This document shows positions 47,521-58,851 of a DNA stretch of 64,000 nt, in pieces. The stretch lies in contig NC_064615.1 in assembly GCF_023898315.1 (NCBI RefSeq), forward strand, positions 735,737,450 to 735,801,449, written 5' to 3'. The position numbers were made by a program, and so were the translations under genes. The stretch's first letter is position 1; each line of letters starts with the position of its first letter. The notes beneath the pieces are model-generated. The model was not told where the DNA came from, searched no databases, and worked only from the letters and a program-made list of their open reading frames with translations. The DNA is from Schistocerca nitens. Taxonomy: Eukaryota > Arthropoda > Insecta > Orthoptera > Acrididae.

Positions 47521-48854
47521 CTTAGCAATGACGCATCACTGAGCTATGAGATAAACAGTTTTCTTTTGTGTGGACTTCTCCCCCAGCTAGAAGCAATATA
47601 TCAATAACAGTGTATTGATATAGACCATTTTGGGTAATAGAACAAAAGAACAGTGATGAGTGTGATATCTTTAATACTCATCTGGTCTGATTTTGTATGC
47701 CTATGAGATCAGATGCTCTTGTGTATATTCATAGGCATAAGTGCAATAAAAAATTATTTACTTCTCATAGCTATTACTTCATTCAGTAAAGTTGGACGAC
47801 AGATTACCTACACTTTCTATGAAAGTATTGTAATTAAATATTTCCAGAGTTGCAAATATATTTAGAAATTTAATTAAAACTTGTAACCACCAGAATCTAA
47901 TGCTGAGTGGAAATGTCCGTGGCAAGCAGATTACGAATATGAACTTCGAAGAAATTGCTTACTGAAGGCAGGAAATTTTAACTTTCAGTGTCAGTTCTGT
48001 AATAAGGAAGCCTCTCTTTCTGCACTTCCATAGAAAAACAGTGTTATGTATCTTAATACCCAAAACTAAGAAGTTTTCAAAAGATACTCTGTGACTTTTA
48101 TTAAACTAACTAACTTCAGTAATGTATTAGTTCCTTGGTAAGATAACAGCTGAAACCAATGCATGTAAAATATAAGTGATGAGCACTGGCTTTTGTACAG
48201 AAAACGAAACATTTGCAGTATCTGTATAAGCGTACAGGTAACATTTGTGTTCCTGTTCTCTGTGACAACAGAAAATTAGAAACTGCTCTGTGTTGGAACC
48301 CTTCACAAAGTTTTTCAGAAGTGTCTGCTTTCTATATGACGATGACACGGAAATATTTGGTTAAGTTTAATATACAGGGTTTTCAGGGGAGAAATTAAAG
48401 TTTGAAACATTACAGATGCAGTGTTTACTGAAACATATTTTTGAAGTCCATACAGTGCACTTGAATGACCATTCTTTAGTATTCCTTAAAAGTATTAAAA
48501 ATAATTTTAAAAGTAGGAGGCTATGTGTCTGTTTATTTCAAAGTCTGTTTTTCACTTTCTTAGTATAACCTCCAAAGGGGAACATGAAATTCAGAATCTA
48601 ACGCAATATTGAAATCATATCAACACTGAGAGCATACATCACTTTATAACTTCCATGCTACTCCCACAGCAAAATTCTATTGATCTGTGAGTCTAGACAT
48701 GTCTCTTACAGAGTGTTCATGACCAACTGGGCTTTGGGACTAATATTGTAGACCAAAATTCTGTTTTCATTATCAATGAACTTGAGTAAATTATAATGGT
48801 TAATAAGTCAATGTGATACTGTAGTGTGCCATTTTGCATCCTTACTAACTCATG
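47521..48854. other. Intergenic, no recognised feature
   Basis: AT-rich. Short frames at 48127-48398 overlap on both strands without motif. Confidence 0.5.
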
Positions 48855-49470
48855 TTATAGATTACACCACGTGTCTATAAAATTCCGTGCAGTTGTGGAA
48901 AGATCTATATAGGTACAACAAAAAGAAGCGTCAATACACGTCTGGGTGAACGTAAAAGGATCTGCCGCCTCGGACATATTGATAAATCGGCTGTAGCGGA
49001 TCATGTGTTTAAGGAAGGTGATCATGAAATAAAGTTTAGGAGACGACCGCCATAGCAAAGACGTCGCATTATTGTGCGCGAATGTACAGAGAGGCTATTG
49101 AGATTGCCAAACACTGCCATAATTTTAATAGAAAAGATGAAGGCATTAAGCTGGATAAGATATGGATGTTAACGTTGCAGCAACAGCGTAACAATCGATT
49201 AATTTCAACTGAGAAAGTTGGCAATATCAGAGATCATAGCACAGCCGACGTCACGTGATTGACAGCGGCGCCCTCTGGATGGCTTACATATACGGCCCTC
49301 ATTCGCGCTCTCGTTGCAGTTCGCAGCTTGTCCTTGAAGGATGCCTTCCGCAGTCGAAGGCGAAACGTCAGAGGAGGGGAAAGTTTTATGTATGGACCAC
49401 GGCATTTGAGCCCGAAAGTGTTAAGTTAGTGAATAATGTTTATCCGCTTTCCCTGTATGCTGTATAAACC
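48855..49470 (+). pseudogene. Penelope-like element fragment with GIY-YIG domain
   Basis: About 48863-49051 reads TPRVYKIPCSCGKIYIGT, then VNTRLGERKRICRLGHID, then KSAVADHVFKEGDHEIKF, and stops. VY.I.C.CGK.YIG and the A.ADH....H.I.F ending are the GIY-YIG endonuclease of Penelope-like elements. The 3' region to about 49470 includes SLKDAFRSRRRNVRGGE-like sequence, of the kind seen in the terminal part of these elements. The reverse transcriptase is missing. It is diverged from the copy at 30732-31852. Confidence 0.75.
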
Positions 49471-50003
49471 TTCCATACTGTTCCACTTGAAATACCAGAC
49501 ACTTCAGCCCCCTTGGTTACGGAAGCATCCACCACACTATCACCAACAGCAGCACATTAGAATTCCTTTAGCTCTGGCATAACGCACTCTCTATTGCACA
49601 GAACATTTCGCGTGAAATACAGCAGCTTAGCTAGGATATGCATAAACATATTTTTTCGGACCTCCATAATTTATAAAGTTTTTTGTGAAGATCACCTCTT
49701 TTACACAGTAGGTTTCACAGAAAAATGACTTATCGGAGATGCACAACTTACTATCGCTGAAATTTCAGAATTACGAAAGAAAAGTTGGAAAGTAAAGCAC
49801 AAAAACAAAGAAAATTTCAAAAGTTTATTCATTAACTTATGTTCTAAAGGCTCATACATTATTATTAATTTAGTTCCGAAGGAAAGAAGATGCTGTTAAC
49901 TACATGATTGTCTTCTTATATAATTTACAATATAAATCTCTTATGCAATTATGTAACTAATGTTTATGCTAATGCTGTGCTAGCTTTGACACTGTCACAA
50001 TAT
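49471..50003 (-). other. 3' flank of esterase B
   Basis: Downstream of the esterase B stop on the minus strand. No other feature besides the polyadenylation signal. Confidence 0.5.
49824..49829 (-). terminator. Polyadenylation signal of esterase B
   Basis: AATAAA on the minus strand, 174 bases after the stop codon of esterase B. Confidence 0.55.
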
Positions 50004-50157
50004 TTACGGCAGCGGATCATGCCAGAAGCTCATGTAAGGCTCAAATAAGTTGGTTCCGGTTCTGAGAGGAGCTGCTATCATCAAATAGTTGGGGGACGAT
50101 TCGTCGTACTCCTGCCATGTCACTGTGAGAAGTGAACTCTGTTCTGGAGTTGGATTG
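50004..50157 (-). CDS. Carboxylesterase B, last exon
   Basis: Minus-strand acceptor TTGTTTCAG lies just above 50157; the first base completes an Asp codon. It reads NPTPEQSSLLTVTWQEYD, then SSPNYLMIAAPLRTGTNL, then FEPYMSFWHDPLP, with TAA at 50006-50004. Length 154 bp, the same as the last exon of esterase A, with 34 of 50 residues identical. The signature W..Y....P.YL.I and YM.FW..P is preserved. The gene converges on esterase A; the two stop codons are about 10.3 kb apart. Confidence 0.94.
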
Positions 50158-51902
50158 CTGAAACAAAAATATGATTAGTGAGTCACAAGTCATCTACTGG
50201 TTATCAGAATCGCCAAAGCAAAACCCCTACACTCTGACAAAAGCTTCACACTTTCAAACTGAGAAAAAATGGACATTAATTTTTGTGGCTGAAAGAGTGT
50301 AATGGACTTCATACTCTTTTTCACTTTGTCTTCCTGCCAGTTTTCTCATTTGGTGAAGTGTACCATTCCGTCACCGCAAGATAAAGAAAGTTAAAGTCGA
50401 TAACTCTGAAGGAATGAAGTAAGAAGTCTGGAGAGTAACAACTTGAACACCCTAAACAAACTAAATTTGAAATAAGATGGTCGAATAGAGAAACCCGCTG
50501 TTTCTGACTGTCATAAGGTTAAGGAAATTTCCTGTTTTTTTTTTTCTTCTTTTTAAATCACCTGCGTTCGCCCTCCATGTATGTAATGTAATAGGAAACA
50601 GTGAAGCACGTAAAAGCAGTAAACCTCATCATTGTGCATGTCACGGAGGTTCTACGGTTGAAATATTGTAATAGCTAGAACATCAGAAAATAGATGCTAA
50701 AACGGATAGTACGTCAATCTTCTGTTGTCTATCAAAGATATGATTACGTTGCTTTTCCTCGAGTAATGTGATACAGCAAGAGCGCCCATGCGGTGGTCTT
50801 TGGTGGGGAGGGGGGGAGCAAAACGTATGTACATGGAGTATTTTTAAAAATCTGGAAGACAAATGGATATTTCTAAGTAGCCATAGAAAAGTCTCAGGTC
50901 CGACTCTTAAAGACCTACGTGATTCCGATCTTTTAAATCATTTTCTCGAAAGAATAACATCTGATTACATTACATGTCTACGTTTCCTAAGAGCTAGGAG
51001 GAGGCGTTGGCTCTCCCTTGGCGCCGGACATCGGCGCCTTTGTAATACAGTCTAAAGTGTGATCAGTCTTAAGAAACGAGTCATAGATGGTTCTCTAGAA
51101 ATCATTACAAGGATGCAGATCCAGGGTCCATTCCGGGAAGGATGGGGCTTGGGGAGAGAGCGCTGTTTGATACTATTTCCGTTGCATGCCAACCTCCTCT
51201 CACCACCACCCCTACAAACACTACTTTTAACGTTCCACACATGCGACTGACTTTAATATTAACAATGTTAGAATATGCAATATGTTGTGATATGATATTA
51301 ATGAATTTTTTAACTGTCATAATATATCAAATATTTTGTCATAATAATAATGATTTTCTTACATCTGTGTGTAGTAAATTTCTTTAGCATAACGTCAAAG
51401 AAATGCAATTCAGAAAAACATACCGCCTTGAAAACGTCGCAATTTACACAGTGTAAAATCGAAAGGTGTGCTAAAAATCTTATCAGTATTTCACTAAGTA
51501 CTAAGACTATGAACGCTGGTCTGCAAGCTACGGCTATTCGAATGTGTAAATGAGAGGAATATTGTTTCTTTCTGGTACTCATTTTTTCTTAGTGAAGCGT
51601 CTTGACTTGTGGGTTTCCAACACTGGCAGCTACGTGAAGATCAAAAGCTGCTGTACGTGGATGTTTGAAAAGCTCAATAACGTAGATTTTACAATTCAAA
51701 ATTACATAAATATGCACACCAAAAATTTTAGTGTATTCTAAACTATTCGCTTATTCTTGTTCAGATACCATATTAATTGTGGGTGCTATTCTGATTGTTG
51801 TACGGTACTGAATAAACCGTATTTTTTCGAAATTATTGTAGAGTTCATTTGCAGGGGACAGCTTACTAATTCTTTGAAAAACTTTATTTACATGTCTTCT
51901 GT
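50158..51902 (-). other. Intron 6/7 of esterase B, lower part
   Basis: AT-rich with small frames on both strands and no motif. GC-richer spots at 50785-50815 and 50995-51040 are not assigned. Confidence 0.45.
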
Positions 51903-53340
51903 TGCTACCTACATCCACATCTACATCCATAATACGCAGGGCACAGGCAGGCGCATGGCAGAGGGTACTGCTACTAGTCATTTCCTTTCTTGTTCCATTC
52001 ACAAACAGAGCGAGAACATAACGACTATTTACATGCTTCCGTACGACTCCATGTATCTCTTATCTAACGCGAAATGTACGTTAGCGGCAGTCAAATTCAA
52101 ATGCCGGTCCTCTAAATTATCTCAATGGTGTTTCGTGAGAAGCTGGCTTCTTCCTTCCGGGAATTCCCATTTGAGTTCACAAAGCATCTCTAATACTTGT
52201 TTGTTGATCGAGCCTACCGGTAACATATCTAGCATCACATCTCTGAGTTGAAGTGTCCTTTACTCCGACCAGGTGCGGATCCCAAATACTCGAGCAGTAC
52301 TCAATTATGAGTCGACAAGTGTTCTATAGGCTACGTGTTCTTGTTTAAATATGAAGTACGTTTTCCTAAAATACTCCCAATAAACTGTAGTGGGTCATTT
52401 GCCTTCCCTTCTACAGGCCCTGTGTGTTCGCTCTATTTTATGTCGTTTTCAAGTGTTAAGCCCAGACATTTAATCAACGCGACTGTATCAGGCAGCGCAC
52501 TACTAATGCTGTACTCTAACATTACGGGATTGTTTTTTACTCATCTGTATTAACTTACATTGTTGTACATTTAGACCAACGTGCCATTCAACACGACAAC
52601 TAGAAATTTTGTGTAAGTCGTTCTGTATCTTTCTACAGTCACTCAACGACGACAACTTCCTGTACGCCACACCATCAGCAAAGAGCCGCAGACTGTTGCT
52701 CACATTGGCCGTGAGATCATTTTTATGTGTAGACTATACGAGAGGACTTTTCACACTTCCTTCTGGCACTCTTTACGATACTGTTGTCTCTGATGAACGC
52801 TGGGCGTCGAGGACGTCGTGCTGGGTTACGTTACTCAAGAAGTCTTCGAACCACTCACGTATCTGGGAACCTCTTTCGTATGCTCGGACGTCCGTTAACA
52901 ATACGCAGCGGGTCACAGTGTCAGCCGCCTGTTGTCTTCATCCATGTTTCGCAGGTAATCGTGGGCGTAAGGGAAAGCTGAGAGTTCGCACGAGCGATGC
53001 TTTCCAAATACATGATGATTTTTGAACAGAAGCTTTCCTTTCTCAAGGAAATTTATCATATACAAACTGAGAATATGTTCAAGAAGTCTGCAGAAAACCA
53101 TTGTTAAGCATAGTGATGTGTAATTACGCGTGACCTTCTTATGTACGGCAGTCGCCTGCGCTTTTTCCCTGTCGCTTGGGACTCTGCGCTGGACAAGAGA
53201 TTCGCGATTAATGCAAGCTAAGTGAAGCGCCAATGCTGTCGAGTACTCTCTGTAAAACCAGACTGGGATTCCATCTTGACCTGGCGGCTTGTTTGAATTC
53301 AACTCCTTCAGTTGCTTCAGAACACCCGAAACTCCTCAGA
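51903..53340 (-). pseudogene. LINE E: decayed reverse transcriptase of the LINE D family
   Basis: On the minus strand: NSNKPPGQDGIPVWFYRE near 53300, RRVPSDREKAQATAVHKK, LLEHILSLYMINFLEKGK, then HHVFGKHRSCE, and near 52700 SNSLRLFADGVAYRKLSS where FADD has become FADG, losing a catalytic Asp. The 3' end shows GATGTAGATGTGGATGTAG units (complement at about 51910-51928), the family tail. Stops and deletions are frequent. It ends next to a Tc1 copy at 53371. Confidence 0.82.
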
Positions 53341-53370
53341 AGGCTTCGACCCGCTTAGCAGTTGTACAAA

Positions 53371-53945
53371 CACCGAAGAGCCCAAAAACTGGTACACCTG
53401 CCTAATTTCGTGTAGGGCCCTCGCGAGCACGCAGAATTTCCGCAACATGACGTGGCATGGACTCGACTAACATCTGAAGTAGTTCTGGAGGGAATTGACA
53501 CGGTGAATGCTGCAGGGCTGTCCATAAATCCGTAAGAGCACGAGGGGGTGGAGATCTCTTCTGAACATCACGTTGCAAGTCATCCCAGATATGCTCAATG
53601 ATGTTCATGCCTGGGGAGTCTGGTGGCCAGATAAACTGTTTAAGCTCAGAAGAGCGCTCCTGGAGCCACTCTGTAGCAATTCTGGACGTGTTGGATGTAG
53701 CGTTGCACTGCTGGGATTGCCCAAGTCCCTCGGAACGCACAATAAACATAAATGGCTGCAGGTGATCTGATAGGGTGCTTGCGTACGTGTCAACTTTAGA
53801 GTCGTATCTAGTCGTATCAGGGGCCCCACATCACTTCAACTCCTTCGCCCCACGCCATTACAGAGCCTCCACCAGCTTGAATAGCCCCCTGCTGACATGC
53901 AGCGTCCACGGATTCATGAGGTTGTCTCCAGACACGTACATTTTT
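53371..53945 (-). pseudogene. Tc1-like transposase C-terminus, family e, truncated copy
   Basis: The frame 53402-53749 reads IATEWLQERSSELKQFIW, then PPDSPGMNIIEHIWDDLQ with the catalytic Glu, then FPPELLQMLVESMPRHVAE, and ends ILRAREGPTRN. The 3' terminal repeat starts CACCGAAGAGCCCAAAA near 53371. The element stops at about 53945, so the N-terminal half and the other terminus are missing. It closely matches the copy at 58852-59954. Confidence 0.85.
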
Positions 53946-53958
53946 TATAGGATGACTC

Positions 53959-54500
53959 GGTGATGGTGTTACAAGCATTCAGCTGTGAGGGACAATGGCA
54001 AATGTATCAGTCTGAGGTAAGGGACACTACTTCTTAAAAGACAGTGTCTTCAGTTATAGGCGAAAATCGCGCTGATATATCTGACAGTGGTCTCTTCTAA
54101 TGCGGTCTCTTTGCTTTTCATGTTTCGTAAGCAGGTAGTGTGGACTAAAACAAGGAAAACTATCCACTAAACATGGGCTCTAAAATGCATTCCTTAAGTT
54201 GTTAAGCAGAAGAGAAACGTTTCGCAGTAGGAAAGGTGAACAATAATTTCTCATCGTTCTTACAGTATGAACTTTGGAGCTTATGATTACTGGACATTTG
54301 TTTCTTGTTTTGTTGCATACCGCCACTTGTCAAAATATGGAAAGGAAAGAGCTTCTAGAAAAAGAGGTTCACTGTCAGAGGTAACAGATCGATTTTCGCT
54401 TAAACTTTCGACTCTGTCGGTTTCGGTGTAGGATCCCTTACCTCAAACTGATACATACGCTCATGTCCACCATCCATGAAAGTTTGTAACATCATCAATG
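53959..54500. mobile_element. Non-autonomous inverted-repeat element (MITE-like)
   Basis: Arms of about 130 bp face each other. Left: GATGGTGTTACAAG near 53961, ATGTATCAGTCTGAGGTAAG near 54001, TGACAGTGGTCTC near 54084. Right: the complements near 54487, 54436 and 54372. The centre of about 270 bp has no coding potential. It lies in the last intron of esterase B. Confidence 0.75.
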
Positions 54501-54769
54501 AATCACTCTGCAGAAGTCACGAAACACTGGGTGTCATGCAATGCAGCTACGAACAGAGACTGCAAATAGCTAATGAAATACTGTTTATTTGAGTAATATT
54601 CACAAAATATTCTAGACGAATTGCCAAACTTGTTTAACGAATCTGCGTCATATGCTTTGCACGCACTGATCTTAAACTAGTCGCATCTACCCCTGTTCGT
54701 TGGTGTTGTTATGTACGCTGAAAATCCTTGACAATCACGTATTTAAAATCACAGAGTCATATTACTTAC

Positions 54770-54890
54770 TCATATTTGGCGAAATTAGTCCACAATGCTA
54801 GCATCTGAGCTCTGATGATACCTCCCTCCGAATTCGGATCGAGCGAGGACGATGCAAACAAGTAACGTGTATCATCACCATGAGCAGCAC
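54770..54890 (-). CDS. Carboxylesterase B, exon with catalytic histidine
   Basis: Minus-strand acceptor GGTGTTCAG lies just above 54890, donor GTAAGT just below 54770. It reads GAAHGDDTRYLFASSSLD, then GGIIRAQMLALWTNFAKY. GAAHGDD is the canonical His context of the family and is better conserved than in esterase A (GAAHSDQ); WTNFAK is also canonical. Length 121 bp, phases 1 and 2, the same as the exon at 39180-39300. The upstream intron is only 323 bp. Confidence 0.95.
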
Positions 54891-55213
54891 CTGAACACCA
54901 AAAACACACGTGTCAAAGCACCATCGTCTTGTTCTTTTTTCACATACCGTAATACGCCATTTGTATATCACTCTTTTCGTTATGAAACATTTAACCTTTT
55001 GAAAATCGTTTTTTACTAAAGGAACTGTCCATTTGCCAAAAATTAATATTTAATTAGGAGTTATCGTTTTCTAAATATAAACGGTTATTTGTATAGACTG
55101 TTTAAGGATTATTTTGATTCCCTATTTTTAACACCTAATTACGTTAGGAAAAAATGACTTTAGAGAAATCTAAGGAAAGATGAATGCGGCGATTAATTGT
55201 CTGCTCTTCCTAC

Positions 55214-55346
55214 CTGGTCCTCCAGGGTATGTGCTGAGAGGGCCCACGTAAGTAAACTCGTAGTAATATACTGGCTCCGAAGAATAGCGAGCCATACTCC
55301 TAATGACAGTGTCAACTCCTTCCGAGAAGAATAGGTGGGAATCAAA
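55214..55346 (-). CDS. Carboxylesterase B, first visible exon
   Basis: Minus-strand acceptor TATTGCAG lies just above 55346, donor GTAGGA just below 55214. It reads FDSHLFFSEGVDTVIRSM, then YSSEPVYYYEFTYVGPLS, then YPGGP. 133 bp and phase 0 to 1, the same as the exon at 26398-26530, with 30 of 44 residues identical. PVYYYEF is the conserved PVY.Y.F block. The next exons 5' of it should lie at higher coordinates, but none is visible up to 64000, so the upstream intron is at least 8.6 kb. Confidence 0.95.
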
Positions 55347-56268
55347 CTGCAATATGAAATAAATCCATCATGAAACACAAAACTTTAAGAGCAACAATAA
55401 AATAAAATAAATTAAGCAGAAATTTCCTAGTGTAGTTGTACTATCAACTCTTCAACGAACGGAAACGTAGGTAACCAAATGGAAACTGGACATCGAACTT
55501 ACAGACATTTCAGGGCAATAAGAGCAGTGAAAATGTAGATCTAGCAAAGAGCAATAAAACCACAAGTGCCAAAGAACCAGTAGCTTGATAAACGAACTAA
55601 AGCCGTCAGATAGACTTTGGTTCTGGTCGGTGATGAACAATATTATAATGAACTTACAGTAACAATTGGAAATTTGCTCCAGTTCAGGGCTCGAACTCTG
55701 ATTTTCTACTGTTTGCAAGCAGTAACTTTAATCATATTTTTTACTAATTAACGCATTTAATGAAAGAATTAAATGTTACATACCATAATAATGTCTATTA
55801 TCTGATTCTTCATGCCACTAAATTTTAATTAAAAAAGCGATTAAAATGTCTATATATTTTAACAATCTAAAGACTCTTCATTTATTTTAATAAAAAGGTA
55901 ACTGTAAAAATTTGGAAGCTGACATTTCTGTATTGTGTGATAGCTCCAGAAAAGCCAGATGAAGTAAGAGATTGTCACAGGTGTTATCTCGTGACAATTG
56001 AAAAGCAAATGAGTCAATTTGCACAAAATGAATGTTAAGATAAGTTAATTTTTTCCTACACAAAAGTACTGTAAAATAACAATCGCCCACTCCATAACAC
56101 ATTTTCGACAATCAGTGCCAATACACATGTGGCCTCCTTCAGACAAAACAAGTTATTTCTTTTACTTGTAAGTTCAACACGAAAAGGGACTTACTTTACT
56201 GGGGGAATCTTACCTGAAGTGCATAACCAAAGAATTTACACTAAGGAACTTAATGTCTACTACTGGTT
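55347..56268. other. Upstream intron of esterase B, no recognised feature
   Basis: AT-rich. Minus-strand frames at 55452-55718 and 55887-56111 show no motif and no splice-phase fit to the esterase. Confidence 0.5.
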
Positions 56269-56279
56269 GATAACGAGTG

Positions 56280-56712
56280 GTGGTTCAAAAATGGTTCAAA
56301 TGGCTCTGAGCACTATGGGACTTAACTTCTGAGCTCATCAGTCCCCTAGAACTTAGAACTACTTAAACCTAACTAACCTAAGGACATCACACAACACCCA
56401 GCCATCACGAGGCAGAGAAAATCCTTGACCCCGCTGGGAATCGAACCCGGGAACCCGGGCGTGGGAAGCGAGAACGCTACCCCACGACCACGAGATGCGG
56501 GCGAGTGGTGGTGGTTGTAAGTTCCTATGAGACCAAACTGCTGACGTCATCGGTCTCTAAGCTTACACACTACTTAATCTAACTTACACTAACTTACACT
56601 AAGGACAACACATACACACACGCCCGCGCCCGATGAAGGACCCGAACCTCCTACGGGGGGTCTGAGCGAACCATGGCAAGGCGCCTAAGAGCGCGCGGCT
56701 ACCTCGCGCGGC
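56280..56712 (-). repeat. Outer SINE, head type 3, split by another SINE
   Basis: The host SINE occupies 56280-56284 and 56513-56712. On the minus strand its head starts GCCGCGCGAGGTAGCCGCG, with B-box-like GAGGTTCGGGTCC near 56640. Its tail (GTTGTCCTTAGTGTAAGTTA ... CTCATAGGAAC) is a diverged version of the tail of the main SINE family. It is flanked by a perfect 11-base duplication GATAACGAGTG (56269-56279, 56713-56723). Confidence 0.88.
56285..56501 (-). repeat. Inner SINE, head type 2, nested
   Basis: On the minus strand the head starts GCCCGCATCTCGTGGTCG, and the B box is GGGTTCGATTCCC near 56440. The tail is that of the main SINE family (TTAGGTTAGTTAGGTTTAA to CCATTTGAACCATTTTTGAA). 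It is flanked by a perfect 11-base duplication CGAGTGGTGGT (56274-56284, 56502-56512) that lies at the 3' end of the outer SINE. Confidence 0.92.
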
Positions 56713-56723
56713 GATAACGAGTG

Positions 56724-58679
56724 AAACAAGCAGTAAGCTATTGTATCTTAGAAGGACAACCAACTAACAGGCCGTATAGGAAGGACTGGGGAAAACTATT
56801 GAACATCATCTGTTAGCAAATACTTTATAAAACAGTTTATTAAGCAACAATAATATCCTTTCCTCGACACTAACTAAGCACAAGGCTGAACTTAAAAAAA
56901 AAATTAAACAAAACCACATTAACTATTAAACTTGAGGTTTCACCCTTATGAAAAGGCATTAAATGTAAATTTTCAAAGGCGAAATAGTTTAGATATTCCT
57001 CAAAGATTTTTTGAAATTACAGTACATCAAAACACTAAATATTAATCATTCACATGGAAATTCATGTTGAGGCACGCCGTGACCTGGAGATTATAGTAGG
57101 CTAATAGAGCAGTCCTTTGTAAGATCAGGCCACAAATCCGCAGACGGCACAACAGACCCCAGATGTAGACCTCGGGATCCAGCCCCCCCCCCCCCCCCAA
57201 GTCACAACTAGCCGACACAGTCAGACAGGATAGGTAGCGTGCTTGAAAATGTGCAGCAAAGCTCTCTTTCGCAGTAGGCAGGTTAAACAGAACAAAGCTT
57301 TTGCCCCAACTTTAAAAGAAATCGAGTAACTAATACTAACATAAGAAAAAGCGCCACTGAATGTTAACTAGCTTCGTTGTGCTAGTTAAAGTTAACAGGT
57401 TCGAGAGAGGTACGCACTTACAGATGGAATTGCTACCGGCCTAGGATAAAAATTTATTAGTATCTTAAATGTAGAAGAAATATCATTACAATCTTAATAA
57501 TGCAGAAGCAGCCTTCAAACTAGTATCTGCAACCCAGAGGTATACAAAAGACTTTTTTCTATCTTTATTATCAAATCAGAGGTTCTCAAGAACTGAAGTT
57601 ATCCTCATGGAATTGTTTTTACCAGAGTTTTACATATAATTTAACGAAGTGAATCAACATTTAAGCACCTTGTAAAATATTCAGCTTATTTCTCCTAAAT
57701 GTTGTTGTGGTATCTAAAGGGGGGAGGGAGACGGGAGGGGGGAGGATGACGGGAGGGGGGAGGGAAGTTACTGGCTGCAAGAAACAAATCAGTGCAACTA
57801 AATAAAGCGTATCTCTTTAAGATCAAAATTGTGACAAAACGTACGAAACGGGCACAGACCTCCAGGTCTTCAAATTAAATCACCAAAACAACAGTCTGCA
57901 TTTTACTTAAAATTGGGAGCCCAGTTTTTTTTTTTAACTTTTACTCTAGCCAATTTCCTAATGAAAAAGAGTTGAACACTTTCCACAAACCCTTTCAAAA
58001 TCGCATTAATTAGAAAATGGGGGAGCGCAGCACATCAAAAAGAACTGAAAAACGAAGCGGAAGGCCAGTGCCAAGGTATTTCAAACACAACCAACAGCAG
58101 GAATGAAGAAAAGTCTCAGGAGAACATACAAATGATGGTCACCATAAACATTAGGAAGTGGAAGAAAGCATTGGCTCCATGTCCGACAAAATATATTGAA
58201 TTTTTGTATGTTAATATTTATTTATTGTTGTCTGTAGTGAACAAGCTTCCAAGAGAAGTAAAATGAGTTACTATTTCGATATTCTCTGCCCCAGTTGTAA
58301 AATATACAGTTGAGAACTGCAAACTACTATGTGTGATGTGTGGCACGACAATTTCTACGATGGACAAAACCTTCGCACATTAAACTATCTGTGAACGTGT
58401 GCAGGCCGAATTCAAACTTTCAATGTCACTGGTGTTCCCACAGGCAATTTCCTAACCCTACTACCAGTGATTTCGCTATGGGATATGTGGGAATAGCGCC
58501 AGAGGAGGGAACAGCTTCAGTAGATGGCTGTGGCTGGTCCTGCCACAATGGATGTACGAGATGCAACCGAATTTCATTGGCAAAATTTTGAAGACTGCTT
58601 GGGCATAATACCCAGATATTTTGGTACGAGACAGCCAAAAATAGCGAATATGATCATCTTTGAAAGGCTGTGACAGGAT
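56724..58679. other. Upstream intron or flank of esterase B
   Basis: No gene recognised. 57183-57198 is a run of 16 C. 57719-57768 is a G-rich tandem (GACGGGAGGGGGGAGG-like units). A plus-strand open frame at 58340-58591 has a Cys/His-rich look but no motif I can name. Confidence 0.45.
57719..57768 (+). repeat. G-rich minisatellite with G-quadruplex potential
   Basis: Two to three units of about 22 bases made of G3-G6 runs separated by A, AC or ATGAC. At least four runs of three or more G fall within 30 bases, which fits an intramolecular quadruplex pattern. Confidence 0.75.
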
Positions 58680-58682
58680 ATT

Positions 58683-58765
58683 TGTGAACCAGCTGCCTCA
58701 GTCCTCATTCCGCCTACCTCGCCAAAAATGTGGGCATGCGAACATATTCGCGCTCCTGTAATACA
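58683..58765 (-). repeat. Repeat fragment, inverted relative to 60370-60455
   Basis: The minus-strand reading (GCGAATATGTTCGCATGCCC, then TGAGGACTGAGGCAGCTGGTTC) matches GCGAATATGTTTGTATGCTG and TGAGGATTGAGGTATCTGGTTC at 60382-60450. The two copies bracket the Tc1 element. Confidence 0.7.
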
Positions 58766-58851
58766 TAACATTTTAAATTATTTTACCCAATCTTTCTTGG
58801 TAGTTGACCCTTCGTACGCACCATCTCCCTTTCACTGCCGCTGTCTATATA

